This document shows, one piece after another, positions 40,426 to 47,588 of a DNA stretch of 64,000 nt. The notes under the pieces are model-generated. The model did no database searches and was not told the origin of the DNA. It saw nothing but the letters and a program-made list of their open reading frames with translations. Position 1 is the stretch's first letter. Every line of letters starts with the position of its first letter. The DNA comes from Candidatus Aalborgicola danicus (GTDB taxonomy: Bacteria; Pseudomonadota; Gammaproteobacteria; Burkholderiales; Burkholderiaceae_C): NCBI GenBank assembly GCA_016703945.1, contig JADJBC010000008.1:62001-126000 (forward strand). The letters are read 5' to 3'. Position numbers and translations under genes: made by a program.

Positions 40426-41298
40426 TTAGAGCACCATCGACATTTCAATGTGGCGCACGCCCGCTTCTTCAAATTGCTGTCCACGCGACACAAATCCCAG
40501 CCGTTTGTAAAACCCTTCAGCACTGCGTTGGGCGTGGAGCATCACTTCGGTGTCCCCTCGCTCGCGTGCGGCCTGAACCAACGCATGTAATACATCGCGC
40601 CCCAGCCGTGATCCGCGCAGCCCACGGTGCACGGCCATGCGCCCGATCCGGCCGATCTGGGGCGCGTGTTGCAACAGCCGCCCGGTGGCGACCGGTTGCT
40701 TGAGTCGGTTGACGACCACTGCGTGAACGGCGCTGGCGTCGGCATCGTCCCACACCATATGGGCACCAATCCCCTGCTCCTGTACAAACACATCGGTTCG
40801 TAGCACCGACGCCAGATCGCCCAGCGCAGCCCAGTCTCCCAGGCGTAGCTCCGACATGGTCTGTCCAGCCTCAAAACTATCAAAAATGGTCCGCAACGCT
40901 TCGGGCACAGGCTGCGGTTTCTGGCTGGCTGCATTGGCATACACATAAATCAGCTCGCTGGTCACCAGCAAGGTGTCGCCACGCACAATACGACCGTCAA
41001 AAACCAGGGACGAGGTGCCAATGCGCTGGCAGCGCAGGCCGACTTCCACCACGTCGTCATAACGGGCTGGCGCGTGGTATTCCACACTCGCCTTCTTCAG
41101 AAAAACATCACCCTCCAGCAGGTGCATGGCTGCCTCGTAGGGCAGGCACAGGTCGCGCCAGTAGTCGGCCATGGCGGTATCGAAGTACATCAGATAGTGC
41201 GCGTTGAACACAATTTTCTGAATGTCCACCTCTGCCCAGCGCACCCGCAGGCGATGGCAGCAGCGCATGGTGGGTGCCGAAGGATTGGGGTTTGTCAT
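40426..41298 (-). CDS. Acyl-CoA thioesterase / GNAT acetyltransferase fusion
   Basis: 290 residues in two domains. Residues about 10-140 form a YbgC-like hotdog thioesterase with the active-site motif VDIQKIVFNAHYLMYFD (Asp in AEVD, Asn-His). Residues about 148-290 form a GNAT acyltransferase with the acetyl-CoA loop RGSRLGRDVLHAL and the late KRLGFVSRG. The hybrid could hydrolyse an acyl-CoA and acetylate another substrate; both substrates are unknown. The start overlaps the stop of the upstream esterase by four bases. Confidence 0.88.
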   Translation of the reverse strand: MTNPNPSAPTMRCCHRLRVRWAEVDIQKIVFNAHYLMYFDTAMADYWRDLCLPYEAAMHLLEGDVFLKKASVEYHAPARYDDVVEVGLRCQRIGTSSLVFDGRIVRGDTLLVTSELIYVYANAASQKPQPVPEALRTIFDSFEAGQTMSELRLGDWAALGDLASVLRTDVFVQEQGIGAHMVWDDADASAVHAVVVNRLKQPVATGRLLQHAPQIGRIGRMAVHRGLRGSRLGRDVLHALVQAARERGDTEVMLHAQRSAEGFYKRLGFVSRGQQFEEAGVRHIEMSMVL

Positions 41299-42278
41299 GC
41301 AGTCTCCTTGAAAGCCGTTCTTAAGGCGCGGGCAGCGTCCGCGTGGGCACGCGCCGCTTCGGGGATGGCGCGGCCCATTTTGATGAATTCATGGACCACG
41401 CCGCGGTAAATTTCCAGATCCACAGCGACACCGGCCATGCGCAACCGGTCGGCGTAGTCCACACCCTCGTCCACCAGCGGGTCACATTCGGCCAAGCCCA
41501 CCCAGGCGGGTGCGACACCGGTCAGATCCACCGGATGGCCCGACGCATCCAGACCATCGAGCGGGGCGAAACGCCAGTCCTCGCGGTCCTTTGGGTTGCG
41601 CAGGTAGTGGTCAAAAAAGTAGCGGATATGCGGCTCTTCCAGCACAAAACCATGGGCAAATTTGCGGTGTGATGCAGCTTTTTGGTGTGCGGACGTACCG
41701 GGATAAAAAAGCAATTGCAAGGCCAAGCCGATTTGGGCATCACGCGCCAAAATGGCACACACGGCGGCCAACGTGCCCCCGGCGCTGTCGCCGCCCACGG
41801 CTAACCGGCTGGGGTTGAGGTTCTTTTCTGCGCCATGCCGGGCGACCCATTGAACAACGTCCCAGGTATCGTTGACGGCGGTGGGAAATTTGTGCTCGGG
41901 TGCCAATCGGTAGTCAACCGACAACACGGCGCAATGCGCATGGTGGGCCAATTGTCGGCACAAGCCGTCATGCGTGGCTGCGCTGCCAATGGTGAAACCG
42001 CCGCCATGAAAGTACAGCAACACCGGCAAGACAGCGGTGCTGGGTGCCACCAGCCGGACCGGAATGGCGTAACCGTCGGTGGCACTGACCGTGAAGGACT
42101 CCATATGCGCCATGGCCGGTGGCCGTAGCTCCAAGACATCAGCACCAGCGCCATAGGCTTCGCGTGCCTGCACCGGCGTCAGCGCGTGCAGGGGCACATG
42201 ACCCGCACGGGCCATGCGATCCAGCACGCCATGCATGGCAGGCGTCAGCAAGGCCTTGGGGTTACGTTGGTGACTCAT
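41295..42278 (-). CDS. Alpha/beta hydrolase of the hormone-sensitive lipase group
   Basis: 327-residue esterase. Oxyanion motif HGGGF (about 87-91), nucleophile GDSAGG (Ser about 161), Asp in CDPLVDEG and His in VVHEF near the C terminus complete the triad. The start MSHQRNPKALLTPAMH (42278) was chosen; longer frames upstream read through the divergent alcohol dehydrogenase. It hydrolyses short acyl or carboxylic esters by family. Co-transcribed with the thioesterase fusion. Confidence 0.9.
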   Translation of the reverse strand: MSHQRNPKALLTPAMHGVLDRMARAGHVPLHALTPVQAREAYGAGADVLELRPPAMAHMESFTVSATDGYAIPVRLVAPSTAVLPVLLYFHGGGFTIGSAATHDGLCRQLAHHAHCAVLSVDYRLAPEHKFPTAVNDTWDVVQWVARHGAEKNLNPSRLAVGGDSAGGTLAAVCAILARDAQIGLALQLLFYPGTSAHQKAASHRKFAHGFVLEEPHIRYFFDHYLRNPKDREDWRFAPLDGLDASGHPVDLTGVAPAWVGLAECDPLVDEGVDYADRLRMAGVAVDLEIYRGVVHEFIKMGRAIPEAARAHADAARALRTAFKETA

Positions 42279-42332
42279 GGTGTTCAATCGACTTGTTACA
42301 GTGCAGCTTTCAATCCTACACTGGTGAACACT

Positions 42333-43469
42333 ATGGCTTTGATCTACTACATTACCCAGGTTCAGTTTGATTTTGGTGCCATCAAACTGCTGAAACAGGA
42401 ATGTGAGCGGGTCGGCATAACCCGCCCGCTGATCGTTACCGATGCGGGCGTCAAAGCCGCCGGTGTTTTGCAAAAGGCGCTGGACGCCCTGCCCGGCCTG
42501 CCGGTGGCCGTGTTTGACCAAACCCCCTCCAACCCGACTGAAGCGGCTGTGCGCGCGGCCGTGGAGGTGTACAAGGCCAACCAATGTGATGGCCTGATTG
42601 CAGTTGGCGGCGGCTCCGCCATCGACTGTGCCAAAGGTGTGGCCATTGCCGCCACCCACGAAGGCCCGCTGACCCACTACGCCACCATTGAAGGTGGCTC
42701 GCCGCGCATCACCGAGCGTGTGGCGCCCATCATCGCCGTGCCCACCACCAGTGGCACCGGCAGCGAAGTGGCGCGTGGTGCCATCATCATTGTGGACGAC
42801 CACCGCAAGCTGGGTTTCCACTCTTGGCACCTGGTTCCCAAGACCGCCATTTGCGACCCCGAACTGACCTTTGGCCTGCCCCCCAAACTAACCGCTGCCA
42901 CCGGCATGGACGCCATTGCCCATTGCATGGAAACCTTTATGGCACCGGTCTTCAACCCGCCCGCCGATGGTATTGCGCTGGACGGTCTGGAGCGCGGCTG
43001 GGCAGCCATAGAGCGTGCCACCAAAGACGGGCAGGACCGCGAAGCGCGGCAGAACATGATGAGTGCGTCCATGCAGGGCGCGATGGCGTTTCAGAAGGGC
43101 CTGGGATGTGTGCACAGCCTGAGCCACAGCCTGGGTGGTGTGGACCCGCGCCTGCACCACGGCACACTCAATGCGATGTTCTTGCCCGCGGTGATCGCCT
43201 TTAACGCCAACGCCGAGTCCATGGTCCAAAACAAACGTCTGCAGCGTATGGCCCAGGCCATGGGTCTGGCGTCAAGCGACGGTATCGGTCCGGCCATCAA
43301 GCACATGAATGCCAGGTTGGGCCTACCCAGTGGCCTGGCGGAAATGGGCGTACAGGCATCGCAGTTTGACCAGATCATCACCGGTGCCCTGGCCGACCAC
43401 TGCCACAAGACCGGGCCACGACTGGCCACTGCGGATGACTATCGCGCTATGCTGACACAGGCGATGTAA
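42333..43469 (+). CDS. Iron-containing alcohol dehydrogenase
   Basis: 378 residues of the group III (Fe-ADH) family: NAD-binding VGGGSAIDCAKGVA, TTSGTGSEV, metal ligands in GMDAIAHCMETF and HSLSHSLGGVDPRLHHG. It oxidises or reduces a primary or secondary alcohol with NAD(P)H; the natural substrate is not evident. The ATG at 42333 gives the family N terminus (MALIYYITQVQF). It is followed 31 bases later by an isochorismatase-like gene. Confidence 0.9.
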   Translation: MALIYYITQVQFDFGAIKLLKQECERVGITRPLIVTDAGVKAAGVLQKALDALPGLPVAVFDQTPSNPTEAAVRAAVEVYKANQCDGLIAVGGGSAIDCAKGVAIAATHEGPLTHYATIEGGSPRITERVAPIIAVPTTSGTGSEVARGAIIIVDDHRKLGFHSWHLVPKTAICDPELTFGLPPKLTAATGMDAIAHCMETFMAPVFNPPADGIALDGLERGWAAIERATKDGQDREARQNMMSASMQGAMAFQKGLGCVHSLSHSLGGVDPRLHHGTLNAMFLPAVIAFNANAESMVQNKRLQRMAQAMGLASSDGIGPAIKHMNARLGLPSGLAEMGVQASQFDQIITGALADHCHKTGPRLATADDYRAMLTQAM

Positions 43470-43500
43470 CCATCGACCCCTCCATTCCAAGGCAATCACC

Positions 43501-44070
43501 ATGGCAACTGTCCGAGAAGGTAGCAAGCCGGTTTTGTTGGTCGTTGACGTACAGGTCGACGTCGTCAAGGGCGCGTGGGATACAACCCGCATCGTTGGCA
43601 ATGTGGCGCTTGCCGTCGAGCGGGCGCGATCTCAGGGCGTGCCGGTCATCTGGGTACAACATTCGGACGAAGAACTGGTAAAGGACAGCCCCGAGTGGCA
43701 GTGGGTCCCCGAACTCGTCCCCGCTGCGAGCGAATTGCTGATCCACAAGAATTTCAACTCCTCCTTCGAGCAGACACCGCTGGATCAGGAACTGGCCGAG
43801 CTGGGCGCCACCCACATCGTGCTGGCGGGATGCGCCACCAACTGGTGTATTCGGGCCACGGCCTATGGCGCACTGGAGCGTGGCTACGACCTGACGCTGG
43901 TCAAGGACGCCCACACCACCAAGACCATGGAGCTGGGCAACGGCGCAAAGCTGGACGCTGAAACCCTGGTGCAAGACCTCAACATCGCAATGACCTGGCT
44001 TAGCTACCCGGGCCGCAAAAACGCGACAGCGAAGGCGCAAGAGCTGAAGTTCGCGGACCACAAATCCTAG
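43501..44070 (+). CDS. Isochorismatase-like cysteine hydrolase
   Basis: 189 residues with the family Asp-Lys-Cys triad: LLVVDVQVDV (Asp16), the Lys in LIHKNF and the nucleophile in LAGCATNWCIRATA (Cys about 113). Such enzymes hydrolyse amides or related bonds in small metabolites. It lies downstream of the alcohol dehydrogenase, probably in one transcript. Its TAG stop is the first base group of a 100-bp palindrome. Confidence 0.9.
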   Translation: MATVREGSKPVLLVVDVQVDVVKGAWDTTRIVGNVALAVERARSQGVPVIWVQHSDEELVKDSPEWQWVPELVPAASELLIHKNFNSSFEQTPLDQELAELGATHIVLAGCATNWCIRATAYGALERGYDLTLVKDAHTTKTMELGNGAKLDAETLVQDLNIAMTWLSYPGRKNATAKAQELKFADHKS

Positions 44071-44166
44071 GAGGCTGGGCGACCGAGCGTTCTGCGCAGG
44101 TCAAGGAGGAGCCCGCGTAGCGGGCCGAGGACACGGAGCAGAATGCTCTGGCGCCCAGCCTCCTAG
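44067..44166. repeat. 100-bp palindrome shared by two convergent genes
   Basis: The left arm CTAGGAGGCTGGGCG (44067-44081) and its exact inverse (44152-44166) continue imperfectly inward (AGCGTTCTGC versus AGCATTCTGC) to a perfect core GCCCGC-GTA-GCGGGC. Each arm contains a TAG stop: 44068-44070 for the plus gene and the complement of 44163-44165 for the minus gene. It can fold into a long hairpin in either transcript and is a likely bidirectional terminator or RNA stabiliser. Confidence 0.8.
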
Positions 44167-45488
44167 TTGCGCGTGGAAGCAATCTCAACCCACTGCGCAA
44201 AAAACTGCGACAAATCGCGGCCAGTCGACTCTTCCATCGCCTGTCTGAAGTCTGCCGTTTCCACCGACTGCCCCCAATGTTTTCGGGTGTAGTGTTTCAA
44301 GCCTTTCCAGAATGTGTCGTCACCCAGCACGTTGCGCAACTCGTGCAACACCAGTGCACCCTTGTCGTAGACCAATGAACGGTCATCGGCCGTGGGTTTG
44401 TCCCAGTCCGGGAACACCAGGGAGCGGTCCAGACCGGCTTTCTTGAGGGCCAGGTATTTGGTGCGCGCGGCCTCGATCTGGTCGGCGTACGCCTCAACGC
44501 CGAAGCGGTGTTCCAAATAGGCTGCGGTCATAAAGGTGGCAATACCTTCATTGAGCCAAAAGTGCCGCCAAGACCGGTTGGTCAGGCCATTGCCCCACCA
44601 TTGGTGGGCCATCTCATGCGCGCCCAGCCAGATGGCCTGGGGATTGGCCAACACGCGTTGGCCATAACGCACGCCCATCACCGAATAACCCGCCATCTCT
44701 TGCGCGGCCGGCCCTGCCAGCAGCACCTGGCGGTAGGCGGGCAGCGGATAGGGAATGCCAGAGCGCTTCTCATAAAAGGCCAGCATGTCGGCGCTATCTG
44801 CAAACACCTGGTTGAGCGATTGGGGCGTGAACGGCTGGGGACCAAAGTATTCCAGCGTGGTCTTGCCTGCCGTTTGCCGGACCTGCTCAAAAGGCCCGGC
44901 GGCGAAGCCGTACACGTAGCTGGGCATCGGCGTATCCAGCCGCCACACGTGCTCGGTCAGGCGACCCGGGCGCTGCACGGGCGGGCGCGGATTGCCATTG
45001 CCCACACTGACCAGTTGGGGCCGCAAAGCAAGGGTCAGCGTAAAGCGGGCCCGCACCGAGGGATCATCCAGACAAGGCATCCAGTGGCTGGTGGAAAACG
45101 CAGTGGCCACCTGCTGGCTGTCGGCATCAAAACGCAGGCCACTACTGGCTCTGCCTTGATAGGAGATACGCAGGTGTTGACGCCTACCTGCCACCATGCC
45201 GTCGGGCAGTGTGATGTGCAGGCGTGTGCCGGATTTTTCAAAGACCAGGGCTTGTGCGCCCAGGGTCACGGCACCCACAACCAGTTCACCCGCATCCAAA
45301 TCCACGTGATGTAGTTTGGTGTCCTGCACGCTAAAGGCCATGTCCAGTGTGCCAACCATCGTCCGGCTTTCGAAACGCGGCTCCAATTGCAGGGCAAAGT
45401 GCTGAACCGACCAGCCTTGTTGCGCCCACACCGGCCAGGACAGACAGGCCCATAGCAGTAACGCGATGGTCGTGAGCGTTTTGTTCAT
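44163..45488 (-). CDS. Exported M1-family aminopeptidase
   Basis: 441 residues with a signal peptide (1-22, ending PVWA). Zinc motif HEMAHQWWGN with the third ligand Glu in LNEGIATF (HExxH-18-E), preceded by a GYSVMG-type substrate loop (in place of the usual GAMEN) and an M1 N-terminal beta domain. The peptidase is shorter than aminopeptidase N because the C-terminal helical domain is absent. It removes N-terminal residues from peptides outside the cytoplasm. The ATG overlaps the stop of the upstream patatin gene by four bases. Confidence 0.9.
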   Translation of the reverse strand: MNKTLTTIALLLWACLSWPVWAQQGWSVQHFALQLEPRFESRTMVGTLDMAFSVQDTKLHHVDLDAGELVVGAVTLGAQALVFEKSGTRLHITLPDGMVAGRRQHLRISYQGRASSGLRFDADSQQVATAFSTSHWMPCLDDPSVRARFTLTLALRPQLVSVGNGNPRPPVQRPGRLTEHVWRLDTPMPSYVYGFAAGPFEQVRQTAGKTTLEYFGPQPFTPQSLNQVFADSADMLAFYEKRSGIPYPLPAYRQVLLAGPAAQEMAGYSVMGVRYGQRVLANPQAIWLGAHEMAHQWWGNGLTNRSWRHFWLNEGIATFMTAAYLEHRFGVEAYADQIEAARTKYLALKKAGLDRSLVFPDWDKPTADDRSLVYDKGALVLHELRNVLGDDTFWKGLKHYTRKHWGQSVETADFRQAMEESTGRDLSQFFAQWVEIASTRN

Positions 45489-46624
45489 AGGGCTTGCAGG
45501 CGCGATGCGTCAGGCTTCTCCAGCCAGGCGGCAAATTCGTCCGCAAGTTGAACGCTGGCGCTGCAGGCTGTGTTCCACGCCTTGACCCTTGCAGGCAGGT
45601 CATTGCCGTAGTGGGTGAAATCGGTACGGTCTGGCAGTTTGCCGTTAGGCAAGGTCTTGACCCATTCCGGGTTGGGTGCCAGCAGCAACATGGTGTCCAG
45701 ATGGTGGGTGGCCTGGTGGCGCCACTTCAGGCTCTTGTCCAGCCAGCCGGGCACTACGCTTTTCTGGAAATGTGGGTACAGAACCAAACCATAGGGATCT
45801 TTTCGGCCTCCAGCCCCCGTATCCATTGCATGACACGCTCCTGTTTCAATAGCATTCCGCGCGGCCGCCGGGTAGTTCAGGTGGAGGTGGTAATCGGTGA
45901 TGCCGCCATCCCAATAGGCCCCGGGCGGCGCACCGGGAATATTGTGAACCGCCTTCAGCACAAACGGGATGGAGCAACTGGCCTGCAAAGCGAGATGGAA
46001 GTTGGCTTCGCTCAAAGGCACCTGGCGGGTGCGGTAGTCGCCAGTGGCAAACGGCAGCTGGGCCTTGGGTGTGGAAAACACCACGCGCTCCAGCCAGGCG
46101 CCCATGGCTTTGCGGTACACCACATTGGTCAGGAAAGCGCCGAAGTAGCCAACCGGCGTACGCAAACCATGCTCGGTACGCAATACATGCCGCCCCCGCG
46201 ATGTCACGATGTGCAAGCGGTAACGGGGGTGGGTTAACACCTCGTTCACCCTGCCGCCGTAAAAAGCCTGCAGGTTTTGGCCAAACAGTTCACTGACCCG
46301 CGCCGCACTGGGGCGCTTCTGACCGGGTGCGAGTTCGTAATGCTGGTGGATATAGTCGTGTTCCAAACGCTGGAATGCGGCAACGTTGTGGTTCAGGCAG
46401 GCCGTGGACAGGCGCCAGGCGCCGATGGACGCACCGACCAGGTCGACGGGCTGGGTGCTGCGAGTCAGCCACTCGCCAAAAATAAAGCGGTCTAGCGGCC
46501 CCAGCAGCAGGCCTTTGGGCCCACCGGCTGCGGCCGGAATGGTGCAAATATCAGAGGGATACAAGCCATTTTTTTCAATGGCCCGGCGCGCCAGTGGCCC
46601 GGCGAACAGTTGAAGTGCTTGCAT
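45485..46624 (-). CDS. Patatin-like phospholipase
   Basis: 379 residues; oxyanion loop AAGGPKG (about 31-37), nucleophile GASIGAW (Ser about 66) and the Asp of YWDGGITD form the patatin dyad. No signal peptide, so it is probably cytoplasmic or translocated by other means. The segment NAIETGACHAMDTGAGG (about 258-274), between PAAAR and KDPYGLVLYP, is encoded by a dispersed-element copy. It overlaps the M1 peptidase gene by four bases. Confidence 0.9.
   Translation of the reverse strand: MQALQLFAGPLARRAIEKNGLYPSDICTIPAAAGGPKGLLLGPLDRFIFGEWLTRSTQPVDLVGASIGAWRLSTACLNHNVAAFQRLEHDYIHQHYELAPGQKRPSAARVSELFGQNLQAFYGGRVNEVLTHPRYRLHIVTSRGRHVLRTEHGLRTPVGYFGAFLTNVVYRKAMGAWLERVVFSTPKAQLPFATGDYRTRQVPLSEANFHLALQASCSIPFVLKAVHNIPGAPPGAYWDGGITDYHLHLNYPAAARNAIETGACHAMDTGAGGRKDPYGLVLYPHFQKSVVPGWLDKSLKWRHQATHHLDTMLLLAPNPEWVKTLPNGKLPDRTDFTHYGNDLPARVKAWNTACSASVQLADEFAAWLEKPDASRLQAL
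45805..45853 (-). repeat. Dispersed ~50-bp element, copy 6 (inside the second patatin gene)
   Basis: Read on the minus strand: GCTATTGAAACAGGAGC, then GTGTCATGCAATGGATAC, then GGGGGCTGGAGGCC. In frame, encoding a surface-type segment rich in Gly, Ala and Thr. Confidence 0.65.
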
Positions 46625-46639
46625 GATGGAAATCTGATT

Positions 46640-46677
46640 GGAGTCAGCGACCCGCGAAGCGGCGGAGTGTGGGGGTC
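46640..46677 (-). repeat. GC-rich extragenic repeat, single inverted copy
   Basis: The complement reads GTGACCCCCACACTCCGCCG followed by CTTCGCGGGTCGCTG, matching the CACGCTCCRCCGCTGCGCGGGTCGCTG part of the units at 5986-6136. It lies between the patatin and HDOD genes. Confidence 0.5.
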
Positions 46678-47482
46678 ACGTATGTGCAGCCCAGTCGAAC
46701 GGGTCTTGTTGCAGAACTGCGTCGATATCCAGATCCAGTGCGACACCTACTGCGTCGGGAAAGGTGACTGCCATGGCGCGTTCGTTCAAGTTTGCCTCCT
46801 TGGCCCGCGCCCGCCAAGCGGCCAGATGAATCACGCCAGCCAGTGGCTCATAAACATTGCTCTCAAACGGCGCATACTGGTGTTCCAGAGCGTCGACCAT
46901 GGGTTGTGGAAAGTGCCACATCTTGGCAAATCCGGCCCCCACTGTGGCATAACAATAGCCCAGTTCGATACGTTCAGCCTGCGCGCGGCGCAGGTCCAGC
47001 GGCGGTATTTCCTTATCCAGCGCGGCCATCAACTCGGGCATGCCCAGGTGCAGGGCCAATTCACCAATGGCGTGGATCAATCCACAGGTAAACGCTGCCT
47101 GCTGGTTTTGCCGGACCAGTCCGGCCAGCGAGCGCGAAACCTTGGCAACATTCAAGCTGTAGTCCCAGAACCGCTGCAACCGAATGCCGGGCACGGCCTT
47201 GGGGGATGCCACACTGGCCGCAGCCTGCGCCATGGTCTTGACGTGGGCCAGTTCCAGCAGCGCCAAGGCCTCCGAGACACTGCTGATCTTGCCCGACAAC
47301 TGGAAAAAGCTGGAGTTCGCCATTTGCAGCAACCGGGTAGTCAAAGCGGGATCGGTGCTGATCAACTGGTTGATCTTGCGCAGATCAACCTCGGGGAGGC
47401 CCAGCTCCGTCAGTAACAGCGCGACCACTTTCGGAATACTGGGCAGGTTGAACTGCTTGTCCAGCAACGCACGGAGTTCCAT
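46676..47482 (-). CDS. HDOD-domain protein
   Basis: 268 residues of the HDOD (metal-free HD-like) family. LPSIPKVVALLLTELGLPEVDLRKINQLISTDPALTTRLLQMANS opens the domain, and GLIHAIGELALHLG replaces the HD dyad. HDOD proteins act in signal transduction and quorum or chemotaxis-related control without enzyme activity. No partner domain is present. It precedes the patatin operon on the minus strand, separated from it by the GC-rich repeat. Confidence 0.88.
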   Translation of the reverse strand: MELRALLDKQFNLPSIPKVVALLLTELGLPEVDLRKINQLISTDPALTTRLLQMANSSFFQLSGKISSVSEALALLELAHVKTMAQAAASVASPKAVPGIRLQRFWDYSLNVAKVSRSLAGLVRQNQQAAFTCGLIHAIGELALHLGMPELMAALDKEIPPLDLRRAQAERIELGYCYATVGAGFAKMWHFPQPMVDALEHQYAPFESNVYEPLAGVIHLAAWRARAKEANLNERAMAVTFPDAVGVALDLDIDAVLQQDPFDWAAHT

Positions 47483-47588
47483 CTATAACTGCCTCCACAT
47501 GTGAATCAAGCCAAGTCAACGCTACCGGTTTGCGCCTCGGTAGTCCGGTTGATTATGGCCCGACACCACCAAACTGTCGGCACCAGGC

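Noticed and set aside
42279..42830. N-terminal extension of the esterase gene
   Set aside because: It runs antisense through the start of the alcohol dehydrogenase; the family start is at 42278.
47519..47545. CTACCG/CGGTAG hairpin between tex and the HDOD gene as a terminator
   Set aside because: Short stem and no T-run in either direction.
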